A DNA stretch of 64,000 nucleotides from Streptomyces sp. HD (GTDB lineage Bacteria; Actinomycetota; Actinomycetes; Streptomycetales; Streptomycetaceae). Positions 15,870 through 25,338 of the stretch are shown piece after piece; positions within the stretch are counted from its first letter, which is position 1, and each line of letters starts with the position of its first letter. A program made the position numbers and the translations under genes. A model generated the notes under the pieces. It was not told the DNA's origin, did not search any database, and saw only the letters and a program-made list of their open reading frames with translations. The stretch is taken from NCBI RefSeq assembly GCF_028369295.1, contig NZ_JAQMYP010000003.1:248001-312000 (forward strand), given 5' to 3'.

Positions 15870-18800
15870 CGGCAGGCTTGGCGGCGTTTTGGCAGGACGT
15901 TCGTCCAAGCCCTCCAGCGCGATGCGGATCGCCTCGTCCAGCTGCGCGTCCCTCCCCGCCACCCAGTCCTGCGGCCGCTGGACCACCTCCACGTCCGGGT
16001 CGACCCCGTGGTTCTCCACGTCCCAGCCGTACCCCTCCAGCCAGATGGCGTACTTCGGCTGGGTGATCAGGGTGCCGTCGACCAGGCGGTATCGGCTGTC
16101 GATGCCGATCACGCCGCCCCACGTCCGGGTCCCGACCACCGGCCCGAGTCCCAGCGCCTTGATCGCGGCGTTGACGATGTCGCCGTCGGACCCGGAGAAC
16201 TCGTTGGCCACGGCCACCACGGGCCCGCGCGGAGCGTCCTCGGGATAGCTGTACGGCCGCATCCCGCGCGGCAGTTCCCACCCCACGATCCGCCGTGCCA
16301 GCTTCTCCACGACCAGCTGGGAGGTGTGCCCGCCGCCGTTCTCCCGGACGTCCACGACGAGCCCTTCGCGCGCCACCTCGACCCGCAGGTCCCGGTGGAT
16401 CTGGGCCCACCCGGGCGCCTGCATGTCCGGGACGTGCAGATAGCCGAGCCGTCCGCCGGACTTCTCGTGGACGTACGCCCGCCGGTCCGCCACCCACGCG
16501 TGGTAGCGCAGCGGCTGCTCGTCCGCGATCGGGACGACGACCGCGTGCCGTACGTCTCCGCCGCCGGCCGGCGAGATCGTCAGCTCCACCGCCTTGCCCG
16601 CCGTACCGACGAGCAGCGGTCCGGGCCCGGTCACCGGATCCACCGGTACCCCGGCGACCGCCACGACCGCGTCGCCGGCCCGCACCGCGACGCCGGGTGC
16701 GGCCAGCGGCGCCCGGGCGTCGGGGTCGGAGGTCTCCGACGGCAGGATCCGGTCGATCCGCCAACTCCCGTCGTCGTGCCGGGAGATGTCGGCGCCGAGC
16801 AGCCCCTGCCGGGCCCCGCCGCCGTGTCCGCCGCGCGGTGTGACGTAGGCGTGCGAGGTGCCCAGCTCGCCCTGCACCTCCCACAGCAGGTCGACCAGGT
16901 CGTCATGGGTGGCGACACGGTCGAGCAGCGGACGGTAGCGGTCCAGTACGCCCGTCCAGTCCACGCCGCTCATGTCCGGCCGCCAGAAGTGGTCCCGCAT
17001 GATGCGGCCGGTCTCGTCGAACATCTGCCGCCACTCGGCCCCCGGGTCGACCCGCTGGCGTACCCGCGTCAGGTCCACGGTGATGTTCGAGTCGCTGTCC
17101 TCGTCGCCGGAGGCCCGCCGGTCGCTCGGTACGACCTTGAGCCGCCCGTCGGTCCACAGCAGCACCCGCTTGCCGTCGCCGCTGACCTCGAAGTGGTCGG
17201 CGTCGTCGGCGAGATGCTCGACGCGCCGCTGGCCGAGGTCGTAGCGCTCCATCTCGGTCTTCGGCTCGGGGTCCTCCGGCGTGGCCCGCGACGAGCCGAG
17301 GGCGCCCCGCACGGGGTGGCGCAGCCACAGCACGCCGTCCTTGGCGGCCCGCAGGTTGGTGTAGCGGGCGGCCTCGACCGGGAACGGCACGATCCGGTCG
17401 GCGAGTCCTTCGAGGTCGATGCGGGTGGTCGGGGCGCCCTCGCTGTCGGGCGTCTCGTCCTTGTCCGGCGCGTCGAAGGGGCGGCCGTGCCGCTGCGGGC
17501 CGAAGGGGGACGGGGTGGTGGCCGCCAGGGTGATCAGGTGAGGGCGGGAGCCGACGACGAAGGCGAGGTCGAAGACGTGCTCGTCGTAGACCGGGTCGAA
17601 GGCCCGGGTCGACAGGAACACCAGGTGCTTGCCGTCCTGGGTGAACGCGGGCGCGTAGTCCTGGAAGCGGAGCGGCGTCGCCTCGGAGACCGACAGGTCG
17701 GTGGTGTTGGCGAGCTTGAGCTGGCACAGCGGGCGCGGGCCCGGGTGGGACCAGGCGAGCCAGGCCGAGTCGGGCGAGAAGACCAGCCCACAGACGTCGC
17801 CGTCCTCGCTGCGGTCGACCTCGCGCACCTCGCCGCTGTCCCGCTCGACGAGCAGCAGCCGCCCGTCGTGCGCGGCGACCGCCGCCCGGCTTCCGTCGGG
17901 TGCCATGGCGAGCTCCAGGACCCGCCCGAGCTGCCCGGCGGCCAGCCTGCGCGGGGTGGCCCCGGGCGCCAGCCCGGTCGCGGGGGCGAACTCCAGCGCG
18001 TCGTCGCCCTCCGCGTCCGTCACCCACACCACCCACTCCTCGCCCTCCGCGCGGAAGGTGCGCGGCAGCCGGGCCCGTACCCCGGGCTCGGCGGCGAGCG
18101 CACGGGCGGGACCGGAGCGGTGGGTGACCCAGTGCACGGCGCCCCGGACGGCGACCGCGCTGCCACGCGCGGCGTGGTCGGGCGCGGCCTCGCCGAAGGC
18201 GCGCGAGGCGTTCAGCGGGTACGGCTGCCGGTCGGTGCGCTGCCCGCCGAGCCGGATGTCGAGCCTGCGCGGCTCGGCCCCGTCGAGGTCGGCGAGGAGC
18301 CACAGCTCACCGGCGCAGGCGTACACGACACGGCTGCCGTCACTCGCGGCGTGCCGGGCGTAGAAGCCGTCGACGGGGGTGTGCCGGCGCAGCTCGGACC
18401 CGTCGGCGAGGGAGGAGTACACCGCGCCGACGCCCTCGTGGTCGGAGAGGAAGGCGATCCGATCCCCCACCCACATGGGGTACTCGATGTTCCCGTCCAG
18501 CTCCTCGTGCAGCCGTACGAAGTCCCCCTCGCCCCGGGGGTCTCCTTCGGGGCTGATCCACAACTTGCCCGCCGTGCCGCCCCGGTACCGCTTCCAGCGT
18601 GCCGCCTCAAGGCCCATCGGCGCGGACGCGAGCACGAGCCGCGGCCCGTGCACGACATCGCCGACGGGGCCGTACGGCAGGGTCGTGGCCGGTCCGCCGT
18701 CGAGCGGGACGGTGTGGGCCCAGGTGCGGCGGCTGCCCGCCTGGCCCTGGGTGCTGATCGCGAGGACCCTGCCGTCGGGGGTCCAGCCGCGCACCCGGGT

Positions 18801-19085
18801 CTGCCGGCTGCCCCAGTGGGTGAGGCGCCGGGAGGGCCCGCCGTCGGCCGGGGCGATGTGCACCTCGGGGGCGCCGTCGCGGGTGGAGGTCCAGGCGACG
18901 GTCGTCCCGTCGGGCGAGATGCGCGGCAGGCTGACCGGCACGTTGTCGGCGCTGACCCGCCAGGCCCGACCGCCGTCGAGCGGGGCGAGCCACACGTCGT
19001 CCTCGGCGGTGAAGGCGACCAGGTCACCATGCAGATGCGGATACCTGAGATACGAAGACGATTCGGGCGTCGCGGACTGAGTCAC
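15864..19085 (-). CDS. Tricorn-like S41-family serine peptidase
   Basis: A 1073-residue homologue of tricorn protease, a large cytosolic peptidase that trims proteasome products. The N-terminal half is two beta-propellers (repeats such as HLHGDLVAFTAEDDVWLAPLDGG and ISPDGTTVAWTSTRDG). These are followed by the core with GTSHAYVTP (catalytic His), a PDZ-like region around GVAVRAGDAVVAVAGVPVD, and the nucleophile region ANEFSGSDGDIVNAAIKALGLGPVVG with TRTWGGVIG. The GTG start at 19085 gives MTQSATPESSSYLRYPH. No signal peptide is seen. It is monocistronic. Confidence 0.92.
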   Translation of the reverse strand: MTQSATPESSSYLRYPHLHGDLVAFTAEDDVWLAPLDGGRAWRVSADNVPVSLPRISPDGTTVAWTSTRDGAPEVHIAPADGGPSRRLTHWGSRQTRVRGWTPDGRVLAISTQGQAGSRRTWAHTVPLDGGPATTLPYGPVGDVVHGPRLVLASAPMGLEAARWKRYRGGTAGKLWISPEGDPRGEGDFVRLHEELDGNIEYPMWVGDRIAFLSDHEGVGAVYSSLADGSELRRHTPVDGFYARHAASDGSRVVYACAGELWLLADLDGAEPRRLDIRLGGQRTDRQPYPLNASRAFGEAAPDHAARGSAVAVRGAVHWVTHRSGPARALAAEPGVRARLPRTFRAEGEEWVVWVTDAEGDDALEFAPATGLAPGATPRRLAAGQLGRVLELAMAPDGSRAAVAAHDGRLLLVERDSGEVREVDRSEDGDVCGLVFSPDSAWLAWSHPGPRPLCQLKLANTTDLSVSEATPLRFQDYAPAFTQDGKHLVFLSTRAFDPVYDEHVFDLAFVVGSRPHLITLAATTPSPFGPQRHGRPFDAPDKDETPDSEGAPTTRIDLEGLADRIVPFPVEAARYTNLRAAKDGVLWLRHPVRGALGSSRATPEDPEPKTEMERYDLGQRRVEHLADDADHFEVSGDGKRVLLWTDGRLKVVPSDRRASGDEDSDSNITVDLTRVRQRVDPGAEWRQMFDETGRIMRDHFWRPDMSGVDWTGVLDRYRPLLDRVATHDDLVDLLWEVQGELGTSHAYVTPRGGHGGGARQGLLGADISRHDDGSWRIDRILPSETSDPDARAPLAAPGVAVRAGDAVVAVAGVPVDPVTGPGPLLVGTAGKAVELTISPAGGGDVRHAVVVPIADEQPLRYHAWVADRRAYVHEKSGGRLGYLHVPDMQAPGWAQIHRDLRVEVAREGLVVDVRENGGGHTSQLVVEKLARRIVGWELPRGMRPYSYPEDAPRGPVVAVANEFSGSDGDIVNAAIKALGLGPVVGTRTWGGVIGIDSRYRLVDGTLITQPKYAIWLEGYGWDVENHGVDPDVEVVQRPQDWVAGRDAQLDEAIRIALEGLDERPAKTPPSLPT

Positions 19086-19159
19086 CCGATCACCATAAGC
19101 AGGGGCGGCGTCCGGGGACAGCTCTTTGGATCACTTGCGCAACTCCCGTCCCGGTGCGG

Positions 19160-19771
19160 TCACTTGCCCTCCGGCCAGCAGTTCGGGTGCTCCTTGCAGT
19201 AGACGGTCTTGGTGACGGTCACCGTGACCGTGGGGCCGGGCTGCTGTCCGCCGCCGCCCGGACTGACCGGCGAGGGCTCGGCGTTGCAGTTGCCCAGCCC
19301 GTTCACGTGGAACCACTCCTTGCCGCCGATCTTGGCGACGAGGTCGCCGCGCACACAGGCGCCGCTGACGGCCTTGGTGATCCGGCCGGTGACGGAGATG
19401 TCCTTGCCGTCCTTGGTCTCGCCCTCGCAGTCGACCTTGACCACGGTGTTCTCGGTGGCGCTGGGCGCGACCGAACCGCCCTCGGGGTTCTCGTACGAGC
19501 CCGTGCAGTTGAGCCACTGCACCCCGGCGTTCTGCCGGTTCAGCTCCTCGGTGACCGTCTGGTCGACCGTGAACGCCACGGTGGCACTGCTCAGCCCGCC
19601 CGGATCGCAGGCGACCAGACCGCCGACGGCGACCACGGCGAGACCCGCCACACCCGCCACCCGTGCCGCATTGGCGCGACGACCGGCGGGACGTGTGCGA
19701 CCCGGGCGCAGCGTGCGAGCCGTTCGCTCCGCGCGCGCCGCGCGAGCCCAAATCCTCCTGAATGCCCCCAT
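19160..19771 (-). CDS. Putative lipoprotein of unknown function
   Basis: A 203-residue protein. A long Arg-rich N-terminus (about residues 4-40) precedes a hydrophobic segment VAGVAGLAVVAVGGLVAC, where GLVAC reads as a lipobox. The mature part has an acidic, Cys-containing domain (WLNCTGSYENP, VKVDCEGETKDGKDISV, SGACVRGDLVAKIGGKEWF) and a proline/threonine-valine linker (PTVTVTVTKTVYCKEHPNCWPEG). The domain looks like a small secreted beta domain, possibly DUF4333-like. ATG 19771 is chosen; an upstream GTG at 19843 would add 24 unlikely residues. The function is not recognised. Confidence 0.7.
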   Translation of the reverse strand: MGAFRRIWARAARAERTARTLRPGRTRPAGRRANAARVAGVAGLAVVAVGGLVACDPGGLSSATVAFTVDQTVTEELNRQNAGVQWLNCTGSYENPEGGSVAPSATENTVVKVDCEGETKDGKDISVTGRITKAVSGACVRGDLVAKIGGKEWFHVNGLGNCNAEPSPVSPGGGGQQPGPTVTVTVTKTVYCKEHPNCWPEGK

Positions 19772-19892
19772 GGGCGGCAGCCTGCCACTGTCCCGGCCGA
19801 CGCGGTAGGGCGCATACGGCCACTCCTCGCTCTCGCACGTCACAATCGGGTGTCGCCTCCCCGACGCTCAACCGACCCTGCCCGGAGGACCG

Positions 19893-21524
19893 TTGACCGC
19901 CTCGCGGATCCCCGCCCGCCCCGTGCCCGCGCCCCGCACCCCGGACGACCCCGATCGGACCGGCGCGGACGCGCTGACGGACCCTGCGGCGGGGGCGCCC
20001 GCACCGCCGGGCCGGCGCCGGGTGCGGATGCTGGTCGACGTGGCCGACCATCCGGACGAAGTGGCCTATGTGACGGCCCTTTTCGAGGCGCGGGGCTGGG
20101 CGGTGCGTCCGGCTCAGGACGCCGAGGCGGCACCCGGCGTGCCGCACCGCAGCACGTTCGTCGTGGAGGTCCGGCTGCACGGAGCTCGCCTCGGCGCCCT
20201 GCGCACGGCCACCCTGGAGGTGGAACGGCTCGCCAGACAGGCCGAGTTGGGGGCGTGGGTGCGGGACGCGGCCCTGGTCGAGCACGAGCGGCCGGCCCGC
20301 ACGACGTACACCGTTCATCGCGCGCTGCCGACGCTGGGGCGCCTGTGGATTTGGCTGGGCGGGGCGGACGAGCAGCGCGCCATGACCGTACCGGCGGGCC
20401 CGCGCTCCCAGGAGGAGGCCGCGGCCGAACTGGCGGCGCGTCCGCTGGGCGGCCGGCCCTTCGACCCCGAGGCGCACGGCCTGCGCGTGCCGGGCCACTC
20501 GGACGCGGACCCGCCCCGCGACGAGACCCCGCACGAGCGCCGGGTCCGGCTGGTCTGGCTGTCGGCAGGGGTGGCCGGCGTCGTCCTCGCCGTCGTCTGC
20601 GGCATGTACGTCGTCTGGGCCGACGGCGCCTGGAAGCTGCTGCCCGCGCTGCTCAGCCCGGCGGGGGCGCTGCCGCTGGGCCGGACGCTGAAGGAGACTC
20701 GGGCGCGCGGCAGGGGGCTCCAGTGGACGGCGGGCGTGGCCGGGACCACGGCACTCGCCGCGTTCGGGGCGCTGGTCGGCCAGGGGACACAGCCACGGGT
20801 GCTGTGGGCGGGGGCGCTGCTGCTCGCGGTCGGCGCGTTCACGGGCACGGGTGTGGTCCTCGCGCTGCGCCGCACCGTCCTCACCCGGCACGCGGCGTGG
20901 CTGGTGCCGCTGTCCGTGCCGGTGCTGTGGTCGATGGTGGGCTGGCTGGGCGCTCAGATGCACGACGCCTACCTGGACCGCTTCGACATCCGCGCGGAGG
21001 CGGTGCCCGCGCCCCGCCTCGGCACCTATCTGGTGGCCGCCGAGCCTATGGGCATGGCTCTGGGCAGTGCGCTGTTCCTGGTGGCGATCGTCGGCTGGCT
21101 GCGCCACTTCCATCTGGGCCGGGACGCCAGCAACCGCTTCTTCGCCATCGTCCTGGCCACCCTGATCATCGTCGGCTACGCGCTGAGCGCGTTCGCGCTG
21201 GGCATCGGCCAGGCGGCGAGCGCGGCCGGCCGGGACGCCGAGAACGCCGCCCGCCGGGGCGCCGAGGCACCCGCCTACTTCGGCATCTACGGCCACTTCA
21301 TGTGCGTACGCCTCGTCGCCCCGGCGAACGAGGTGGCCGTGGACAACGGCCCGGTCCCGACCGGCCACCCGGTGATCTCCTTCGGCACCACCGGCGACTG
21401 GATCTGGCTCTGGGACCCCGCCCGCAGGAACGGCACGGTCCAGGAATCCTTCGCCGTCCACCGCGAGGACGTCCGGCTGATCCCGACGAAACACCCGCAG
21501 ACCAGGCGGTGCCCGGCGCCGTAG
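19893..21524 (+). CDS. Large membrane protein of unknown function
   Basis: A 543-residue protein. A proline/alanine-rich soluble N-terminal region (1-210) includes RVRMLVDVADHPDEVAYVTALFEARGW, resembling a small regulatory beta-alpha domain. It is followed by about five to six transmembrane segments (for example LVWLSAGVAGVVLAVVCGMYVVWADG, GALFLVAIVGWL and FFAIVLATLIIVGYALSAFALGIG) and a soluble C-terminus. TTG at 19893 is the start because GGAGGA lies a few bases upstream. It is divergent from the lipoprotein gene and 9 bp before the next gene. Homologues I recall are unnamed Streptomyces proteins. Confidence 0.75.
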   Translation: MTASRIPARPVPAPRTPDDPDRTGADALTDPAAGAPAPPGRRRVRMLVDVADHPDEVAYVTALFEARGWAVRPAQDAEAAPGVPHRSTFVVEVRLHGARLGALRTATLEVERLARQAELGAWVRDAALVEHERPARTTYTVHRALPTLGRLWIWLGGADEQRAMTVPAGPRSQEEAAAELAARPLGGRPFDPEAHGLRVPGHSDADPPRDETPHERRVRLVWLSAGVAGVVLAVVCGMYVVWADGAWKLLPALLSPAGALPLGRTLKETRARGRGLQWTAGVAGTTALAAFGALVGQGTQPRVLWAGALLLAVGAFTGTGVVLALRRTVLTRHAAWLVPLSVPVLWSMVGWLGAQMHDAYLDRFDIRAEAVPAPRLGTYLVAAEPMGMALGSALFLVAIVGWLRHFHLGRDASNRFFAIVLATLIIVGYALSAFALGIGQAASAAGRDAENAARRGAEAPAYFGIYGHFMCVRLVAPANEVAVDNGPVPTGHPVISFGTTGDWIWLWDPARRNGTVQESFAVHREDVRLIPTKHPQTRRCPAP

Positions 21525-21533
21525 TGTGGCCTG

Positions 21534-21950
21534 ATGGGATCCGACCGCCGACTGCGCAGGCTCGTCGTGGACGAGCGCACGACGTACCTCTGGAGCGTCC
21601 GGCACAAGCATCGGGACGGTGACGTCTGCCGGGAGGTCCTCAACCTGTACCGGGACGGCGCCCGTACCAGGATCGTCTTCCGGCAGGGCGAGTCCGGCTC
21701 GGGCCGCTTTGTCGCCGAGGGCTACTGGTTCTCGGGCTGCGTCGCCGACGGCCGCGGCAACCTGCTCAATCTCCGTGAACCCGGCGTCGTACGGGCCCTC
21801 GTCGACGAGGCGCAGGTGCGCGGACTGCTGCGGGGCGGCGGGGAGGTGGACGGCTGGGAGCTGTTCCCCATGATCGCCGAGACGGCCGGCGTCAGGAGCG
21901 CAGCAGCAGCCACTGCTGCAACTCGACCAGGTTGCCCTCCGGGTCCTTGA
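21534..21950 (+). CDS. Hypothetical protein
   Basis: A 138-residue protein starting MGSDRRLRRLVVDERTTYLWSVRHKH. The first 110 residues look folded, with alternating hydrophobic strands (RIVFRQGESGSGRFVAEGYWFSG, LNLREPGVVRALVDEA). The C-terminal 25 residues are Ala/Thr-rich and are encoded where the gene overlaps the convergent VOC gene by 59 bp. It starts 9 bp after the membrane protein gene, suggesting one transcript. No family is recognised. Confidence 0.65.
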   Translation: MGSDRRLRRLVVDERTTYLWSVRHKHRDGDVCREVLNLYRDGARTRIVFRQGESGSGRFVAEGYWFSGCVADGRGNLLNLREPGVVRALVDEAQVRGLLRGGGEVDGWELFPMIAETAGVRSAAAATAATRPGCPPGP

Positions 21951-22284
21951 GGTGGGCGACGCGCATGCGGTCGGTCATCGGGGCGGGCCCGTGCAGCAGG
22001 GTCGCGCCGCGCTCGGTGATCTGCGCGCAGTAGGCGTCCAGGTCGTCGACCCGCAGCACCACGAGCGAGCGATGACCGGTGGCGGTGTCCCCGAGCTCGC
22101 CCAGGATCTCGGCCATCATCCCCCGGTCCTGGAGGGCGATGCCCGCCGAGCCGACGGCGGGGCTGAACTTCTCGTACGGCCCGTTCACCGCGCCCGACTG
22201 CGGTTTGAGGCCGAGGACGTGGGTGTAGAACCGGTAGCAGGCGGCGAAGTCGGTGACGAGAAGCCGGACTTGGGCGAGTTCCAT
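21892..22284 (-). CDS. Single-domain VOC (glyoxalase-fold) protein
   Basis: A 130-residue protein with one glyoxalase/bleomycin-resistance-type domain: ELAQVRLLVTDFAACYRFYTHVLGL at the start and HLKDPEGNLVELQQWL at the end, where the C-terminal Glu is the usual metal ligand. GGGGGACTGT precedes the ATG at 22284. It is encoded just downstream of rsmE (16-bp gap) and may be the last gene of the hrcA operon. The substrate is unknown. Confidence 0.85.
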   Translation of the reverse strand: MELAQVRLLVTDFAACYRFYTHVLGLKPQSGAVNGPYEKFSPAVGSAGIALQDRGMMAEILGELGDTATGHRSLVVLRVDDLDAYCAQITERGATLLHGPAPMTDRMRVAHLKDPEGNLVELQQWLLLRS

Positions 22285-22300
22285 ACAGTCCCCCGGGGTG

Positions 22301-23050
22301 TCAGGACCAGCGGCCGGTGCGGCCCAGGAGCAGAGCCGTAGCCGCTGTTCCGGCCGTCGAGGTACGCAGCACACTGGGCCCCAGCACACACGCCTTCGCC
22401 CCAGCCTCCTGGAAGAGCGTCAGCTCGTCCTTGGAGACACCGCCTTCGGGGCCGACGACCAGCACGATCTGGCCCTCGGCGGGGAGTTCGACGGTGGCGA
22501 GCGGTTCGCTGCCGTACTCGAAGTCGGAGTGGAGCACGGCGGCGAGGTCGGCCTCGGCGAGAAGCGCGGCGACCTGCTTGGTCGTCGCGGCGTCGGCGAC
22601 CTCGGGGAAGCGGACCCGGCGGGACTGCTTGCCGGCCTCCCGGGCGGTGGCCCGCCACTTGCCGAGCGCCTTCAGGCCGCGGTCGCCCTTCCACTGGGTG
22701 ATGCAACGGGCTGCCTGCCAGGGCACGATGGCGTCGACGCCGACCTCGGTCATGGTCTCCACGGCCAGTTCGCCCCGGTCGCCCTTGGGCAGGGCCTGGA
22801 CGACCGTGATGCGGGGTGCCGGCTCCGGCTCCTCGGACACCCCGGTCATGTGGACGATGAGCCGGTCCTTGCCCTCGGTGCCGACCACGTCGCACACGGC
22901 GTAGCGTCCCGCGCCGTCGGTGAGCACGACCTCCTCACCCGGCTGGAGCCGCTTCACGGACACCGCGTGGCGCCCTTCGGGGCCGTCGAGGACGTACTGT
23001 CCGGCGCCGCCCGCGCGGAAGTGCTCGACGACGAACACCGGCGCGGTCAT
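22301..23050 (-). CDS. rsmE: 16S rRNA m3U1498 methyltransferase RsmE
   Basis: A 249-residue SPOUT-class methyltransferase that makes N3-methyluridine at 16S position 1498. The N-terminal PUA-like part contains HAVSVKRLQPGEEVVLTDGAGR. The C-terminal knot has LVVGPEGGVSKDELTLFQEAGA and VLGPSVLRTSTAGTAA, the S-adenosylmethionine site. The ATG at 23050 overlaps the TGA of the nitronate monooxygenase gene. rsmE downstream of dnaJ is the common order in bacteria, here interrupted by one gene. Confidence 0.94.
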   Translation of the reverse strand: MTAPVFVVEHFRAGGAGQYVLDGPEGRHAVSVKRLQPGEEVVLTDGAGRYAVCDVVGTEGKDRLIVHMTGVSEEPEPAPRITVVQALPKGDRGELAVETMTEVGVDAIVPWQAARCITQWKGDRGLKALGKWRATAREAGKQSRRVRFPEVADAATTKQVAALLAEADLAAVLHSDFEYGSEPLATVELPAEGQIVLVVGPEGGVSKDELTLFQEAGAKACVLGPSVLRTSTAGTAATALLLGRTGRWS

Positions 23051-24123
23051 CGGATCTCCCGCTGGGCCGACAACGCTGTCCTGGCGGCGTCGAGTTCGGC
23101 GACCAGAACCTCCACGAGCCGCCCTGCCGAGAGTTCACGGGCCATCCGGTGCCCCTGCCCGGCCCACAGCGCCATGCCCTGCGCGTCACCGGAGGAGGCG
23201 GCCTTCTTGCGCAGCGGCGAGGTGAGGTGGTGGACCTCGGGGTAGGCGGCGGGGGCGTACGGTCCGTGCTCGCGCAGGAAGCGGTTGACCAGGCCACGGG
23301 CGGGCCGCCCGGAGAAGGCGCGGGTCAGCTCGGTGCGTACGAACAGGGGGTTGGTCAGTGCCTGCTTGTGCAGGGCGTTGGCGCCGGACTCCGGGGTGGC
23401 GAGGAAGGCGGTGCCGAGCTGGGCGGCACTGGCCCCGGCCGCGAGGACGGCGGCGATCTGGCTGCCGCGCATGATGCCGCCGGCGGCGACGAGGGGCAGG
23501 CTCACGGTCTCCCGGACCTGGGCGAGCAGCGACAGCAGTCCGATGCCGGTGCCGTCGGTCTCGGGGTTGTCGCGATGGGTGCCCTGATGGCCGCCTGCCT
23601 CGACGCCCTGCACGATCACGGCGTCGGCACCGGCCCGCTCCACGGCGAGGGCCTCGTCCGTGGTGGTGGCGGTGACGAGGGTGACGGTGCCGGCCCGCCG
23701 CAGCGACTCCAGCACATCACCGCTGGGTACGCCGAAATGGAAGGAGACGACGGGCACCGGGTTGTCCAGCAGCACGGCGAGCTTGGCCTCGTAGCCGTCG
23801 TCCCGCCCGCTGTCCGGGTCGCCCAGCTCGGTGTCGTACCAGGCGGCCTCACCGGCCAGCTGATGGGCGTAGACGTCGACGGCGGCCGCATCGGCATACT
23901 CGGGCTGCGGCATGAAGAGGTTGACCCCGAAGGGCCGCCCGGTCAGTCCCCGCAACTGCTTGATCTCCTGGTACATCCCGTCGGCGGTTTTGTACCCGGC
24001 GGCAAGAAACCCCAGCGCGCCGGCCTCGGCCACGGCGGCGGCGAGGTGCGGCACGGAGACGCCGCCCGCCATGGGGGCCTGCACGATCGGATGAGGGAAG
24101 AGATCGGTCAGTGCGGAGGACAT
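23047..24123 (-). CDS. Nitronate monooxygenase (2-nitropropane dioxygenase family)
   Basis: A 358-residue FMN-dependent TIM-barrel enzyme that oxidises alkyl nitronates such as propionate-3-nitronate. Conserved segments are PIVQAPMAGGVSVPHLAAAVAEAGALGFLAAGY, VIVQGVEAGGHQGTHR (with the catalytic His region), LPLVAAGGIMRGSQIAAVLAAGA and GTAFLATPES. It lies between dnaJ and rsmE on the same strand with 78 bp to dnaJ and a 4-bp overlap with rsmE. This is a detoxification enzyme placed in a heat-shock operon. Confidence 0.92.
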   Translation of the reverse strand: MSSALTDLFPHPIVQAPMAGGVSVPHLAAAVAEAGALGFLAAGYKTADGMYQEIKQLRGLTGRPFGVNLFMPQPEYADAAAVDVYAHQLAGEAAWYDTELGDPDSGRDDGYEAKLAVLLDNPVPVVSFHFGVPSGDVLESLRRAGTVTLVTATTTDEALAVERAGADAVIVQGVEAGGHQGTHRDNPETDGTGIGLLSLLAQVRETVSLPLVAAGGIMRGSQIAAVLAAGASAAQLGTAFLATPESGANALHKQALTNPLFVRTELTRAFSGRPARGLVNRFLREHGPYAPAAYPEVHHLTSPLRKKAASSGDAQGMALWAGQGHRMARELSAGRLVEVLVAELDAARTALSAQREIR

Positions 24124-24201
24124 GACGGCATGTTGTCACGTCCCCCGAACAAGTCCGAATCGGGTCCGCCCTTACCGCGGGCCGGCTCTTCCCGACGGGG
24201 G

Positions 24202-25338
24202 TCAGCGCCCGTTGAAGGCATCCTTCAACCGCGAGAACAACCCCTGCTGCCCGGGCTGGAACTGCCCCTGAGGCCGCTCCTCACCCCGCAGCTTGGCCAG
24301 CTCCCGCAGCAGCCGCTCCTGCTCCGGATCGAGCTTGCTCGGGGTCTGGACCTCGACATGGACGATGAGGTCGCCCCTGCCGCCACCGCGCAGATGGGTC
24401 ACGCCGCGTCCGTGCAGCGGGATCGACTGGCCGGACTGGGTACCCGGCCGGATGTCGACCTCCTCCATGCCGTCCAGCGTCTCCAGCGGAACCTTGGTGC
24501 CGAGAGACGCCGCGGTCATCGGGATGGTGACCGTGCAGTGCAGGTCGTCGCCGCGCCGCTGGAAGGTCGAGTGCGGGAGCTCGTGGATCTCGACGTAGAG
24601 GTCGCCGGCGGGACCGCCGCCGGGGCCGACCTCGCCCTCGCCCGCGAGCTGGATGCGCGTGCCGTTGTCGACACCGGCCGGGATCTTCACGGTCAGCGTC
24701 CGGCGCGAGCGCACCCGCCCGTCGCCCGCGCACTCCGGGCACGGCGTGGGCACCACGGTCCCGAAGCCCTGGCACTGCGGACACGGCCGCGAGGTCATGA
24801 CCTGCCCCAGGAACGACCGGGTGACCTGCGAGACCTCACCCCGCCCACGGCACATGTCACACGTCTGCGCGGAGGTGCCGGGAGCGGCCCCCTCGCCGTT
24901 ACAGGTGTTGCAGACGACCGCCGTGTCGACCTGGATGTCCTTCGTCGTACCGAAGGCCGCCTCGTCGAGCTCGACCTCCAGCCGGATCATCGCGTCCTGG
25001 CCGCGCCGTGTACGCGACCGCGGACCCCGCTGGGACGCCGTACCGAAGAACGCGTCCATGATGTCCGAGAAGTTGCCGAAGCCACCGGCGCCGAAGCCGC
25101 CCGCGCCCGCGCCGCCCGCCTGGGACAGCGGGTCGCCGCCGAGGTCGTAGACCTGCTTCTTCTGCGGGTCCGACAGCACCTCGTAAGCGGCGTTGATCTC
25201 CTTGAACCGCTCCTGGGTCTTCGGATCCGGATTGACGTCCGGGTGCAGCTCGCGGGCGAGCCGCCGGAAGGCCTTCTTGATCTCTTCCTGCGACGCGTCG
25301 CGACGCACGCCGAGAACGGCGTAGTAGTCCGTGGCCAC
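24202..25338 (-). CDS. dnaJ: Chaperone protein DnaJ
   Basis: A 378-residue type I J-protein, cochaperone of DnaK. The J domain occupies residues 1-70 with HPD in [11 protein letters not shown]. It is followed by a Gly/Phe-rich linker ([23 protein letters not shown]) and four zinc-binding repeats ([32 protein letters not shown]). The C-terminal substrate-binding domains complete it. It directly follows hrcA with no gap, the usual hrcA-dnaJ2 arrangement in Streptomyces. A second dnaJ normally sits with dnaK elsewhere. Confidence 0.96.
   Translation of the reverse strand: MATDYYAVLGVRRDASQEEIKKAFRRLARELHPDVNPDPKTQERFKEINAAYEVLSDPQKKQVYDLGGDPLSQAGGAGAGGFGAGGFGNFSDIMDAFFGTASQRGPRSRTRRGQDAMIRLEVELDEAAFGTTKDIQVDTAVVCNTCNGEGAAPGTSAQTCDMCRGRGEVSQVTRSFLGQVMTSRPCPQCQGFGTVVPTPCPECAGDGRVRSRRTLTVKIPAGVDNGTRIQLAGEGEVGPGGGPAGDLYVEIHELPHSTFQRRGDDLHCTVTIPMTAASLGTKVPLETLDGMEEVDIRPGTQSGQSIPLHGRGVTHLRGGGRGDLIVHVEVQTPSKLDPEQERLLRELAKLRGEERPQGQFQPGQQGLFSRLKDAFNGR

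Noticed and set aside
15789-19202. A 1137-codon open frame on the plus strand
   Set aside because: It is antisense to the tricorn-like peptidase, which has clear domains. In GC-rich DNA the opposite strand often stays open by codon bias; the translated protein is Arg/Gly/Val-rich with no motif.
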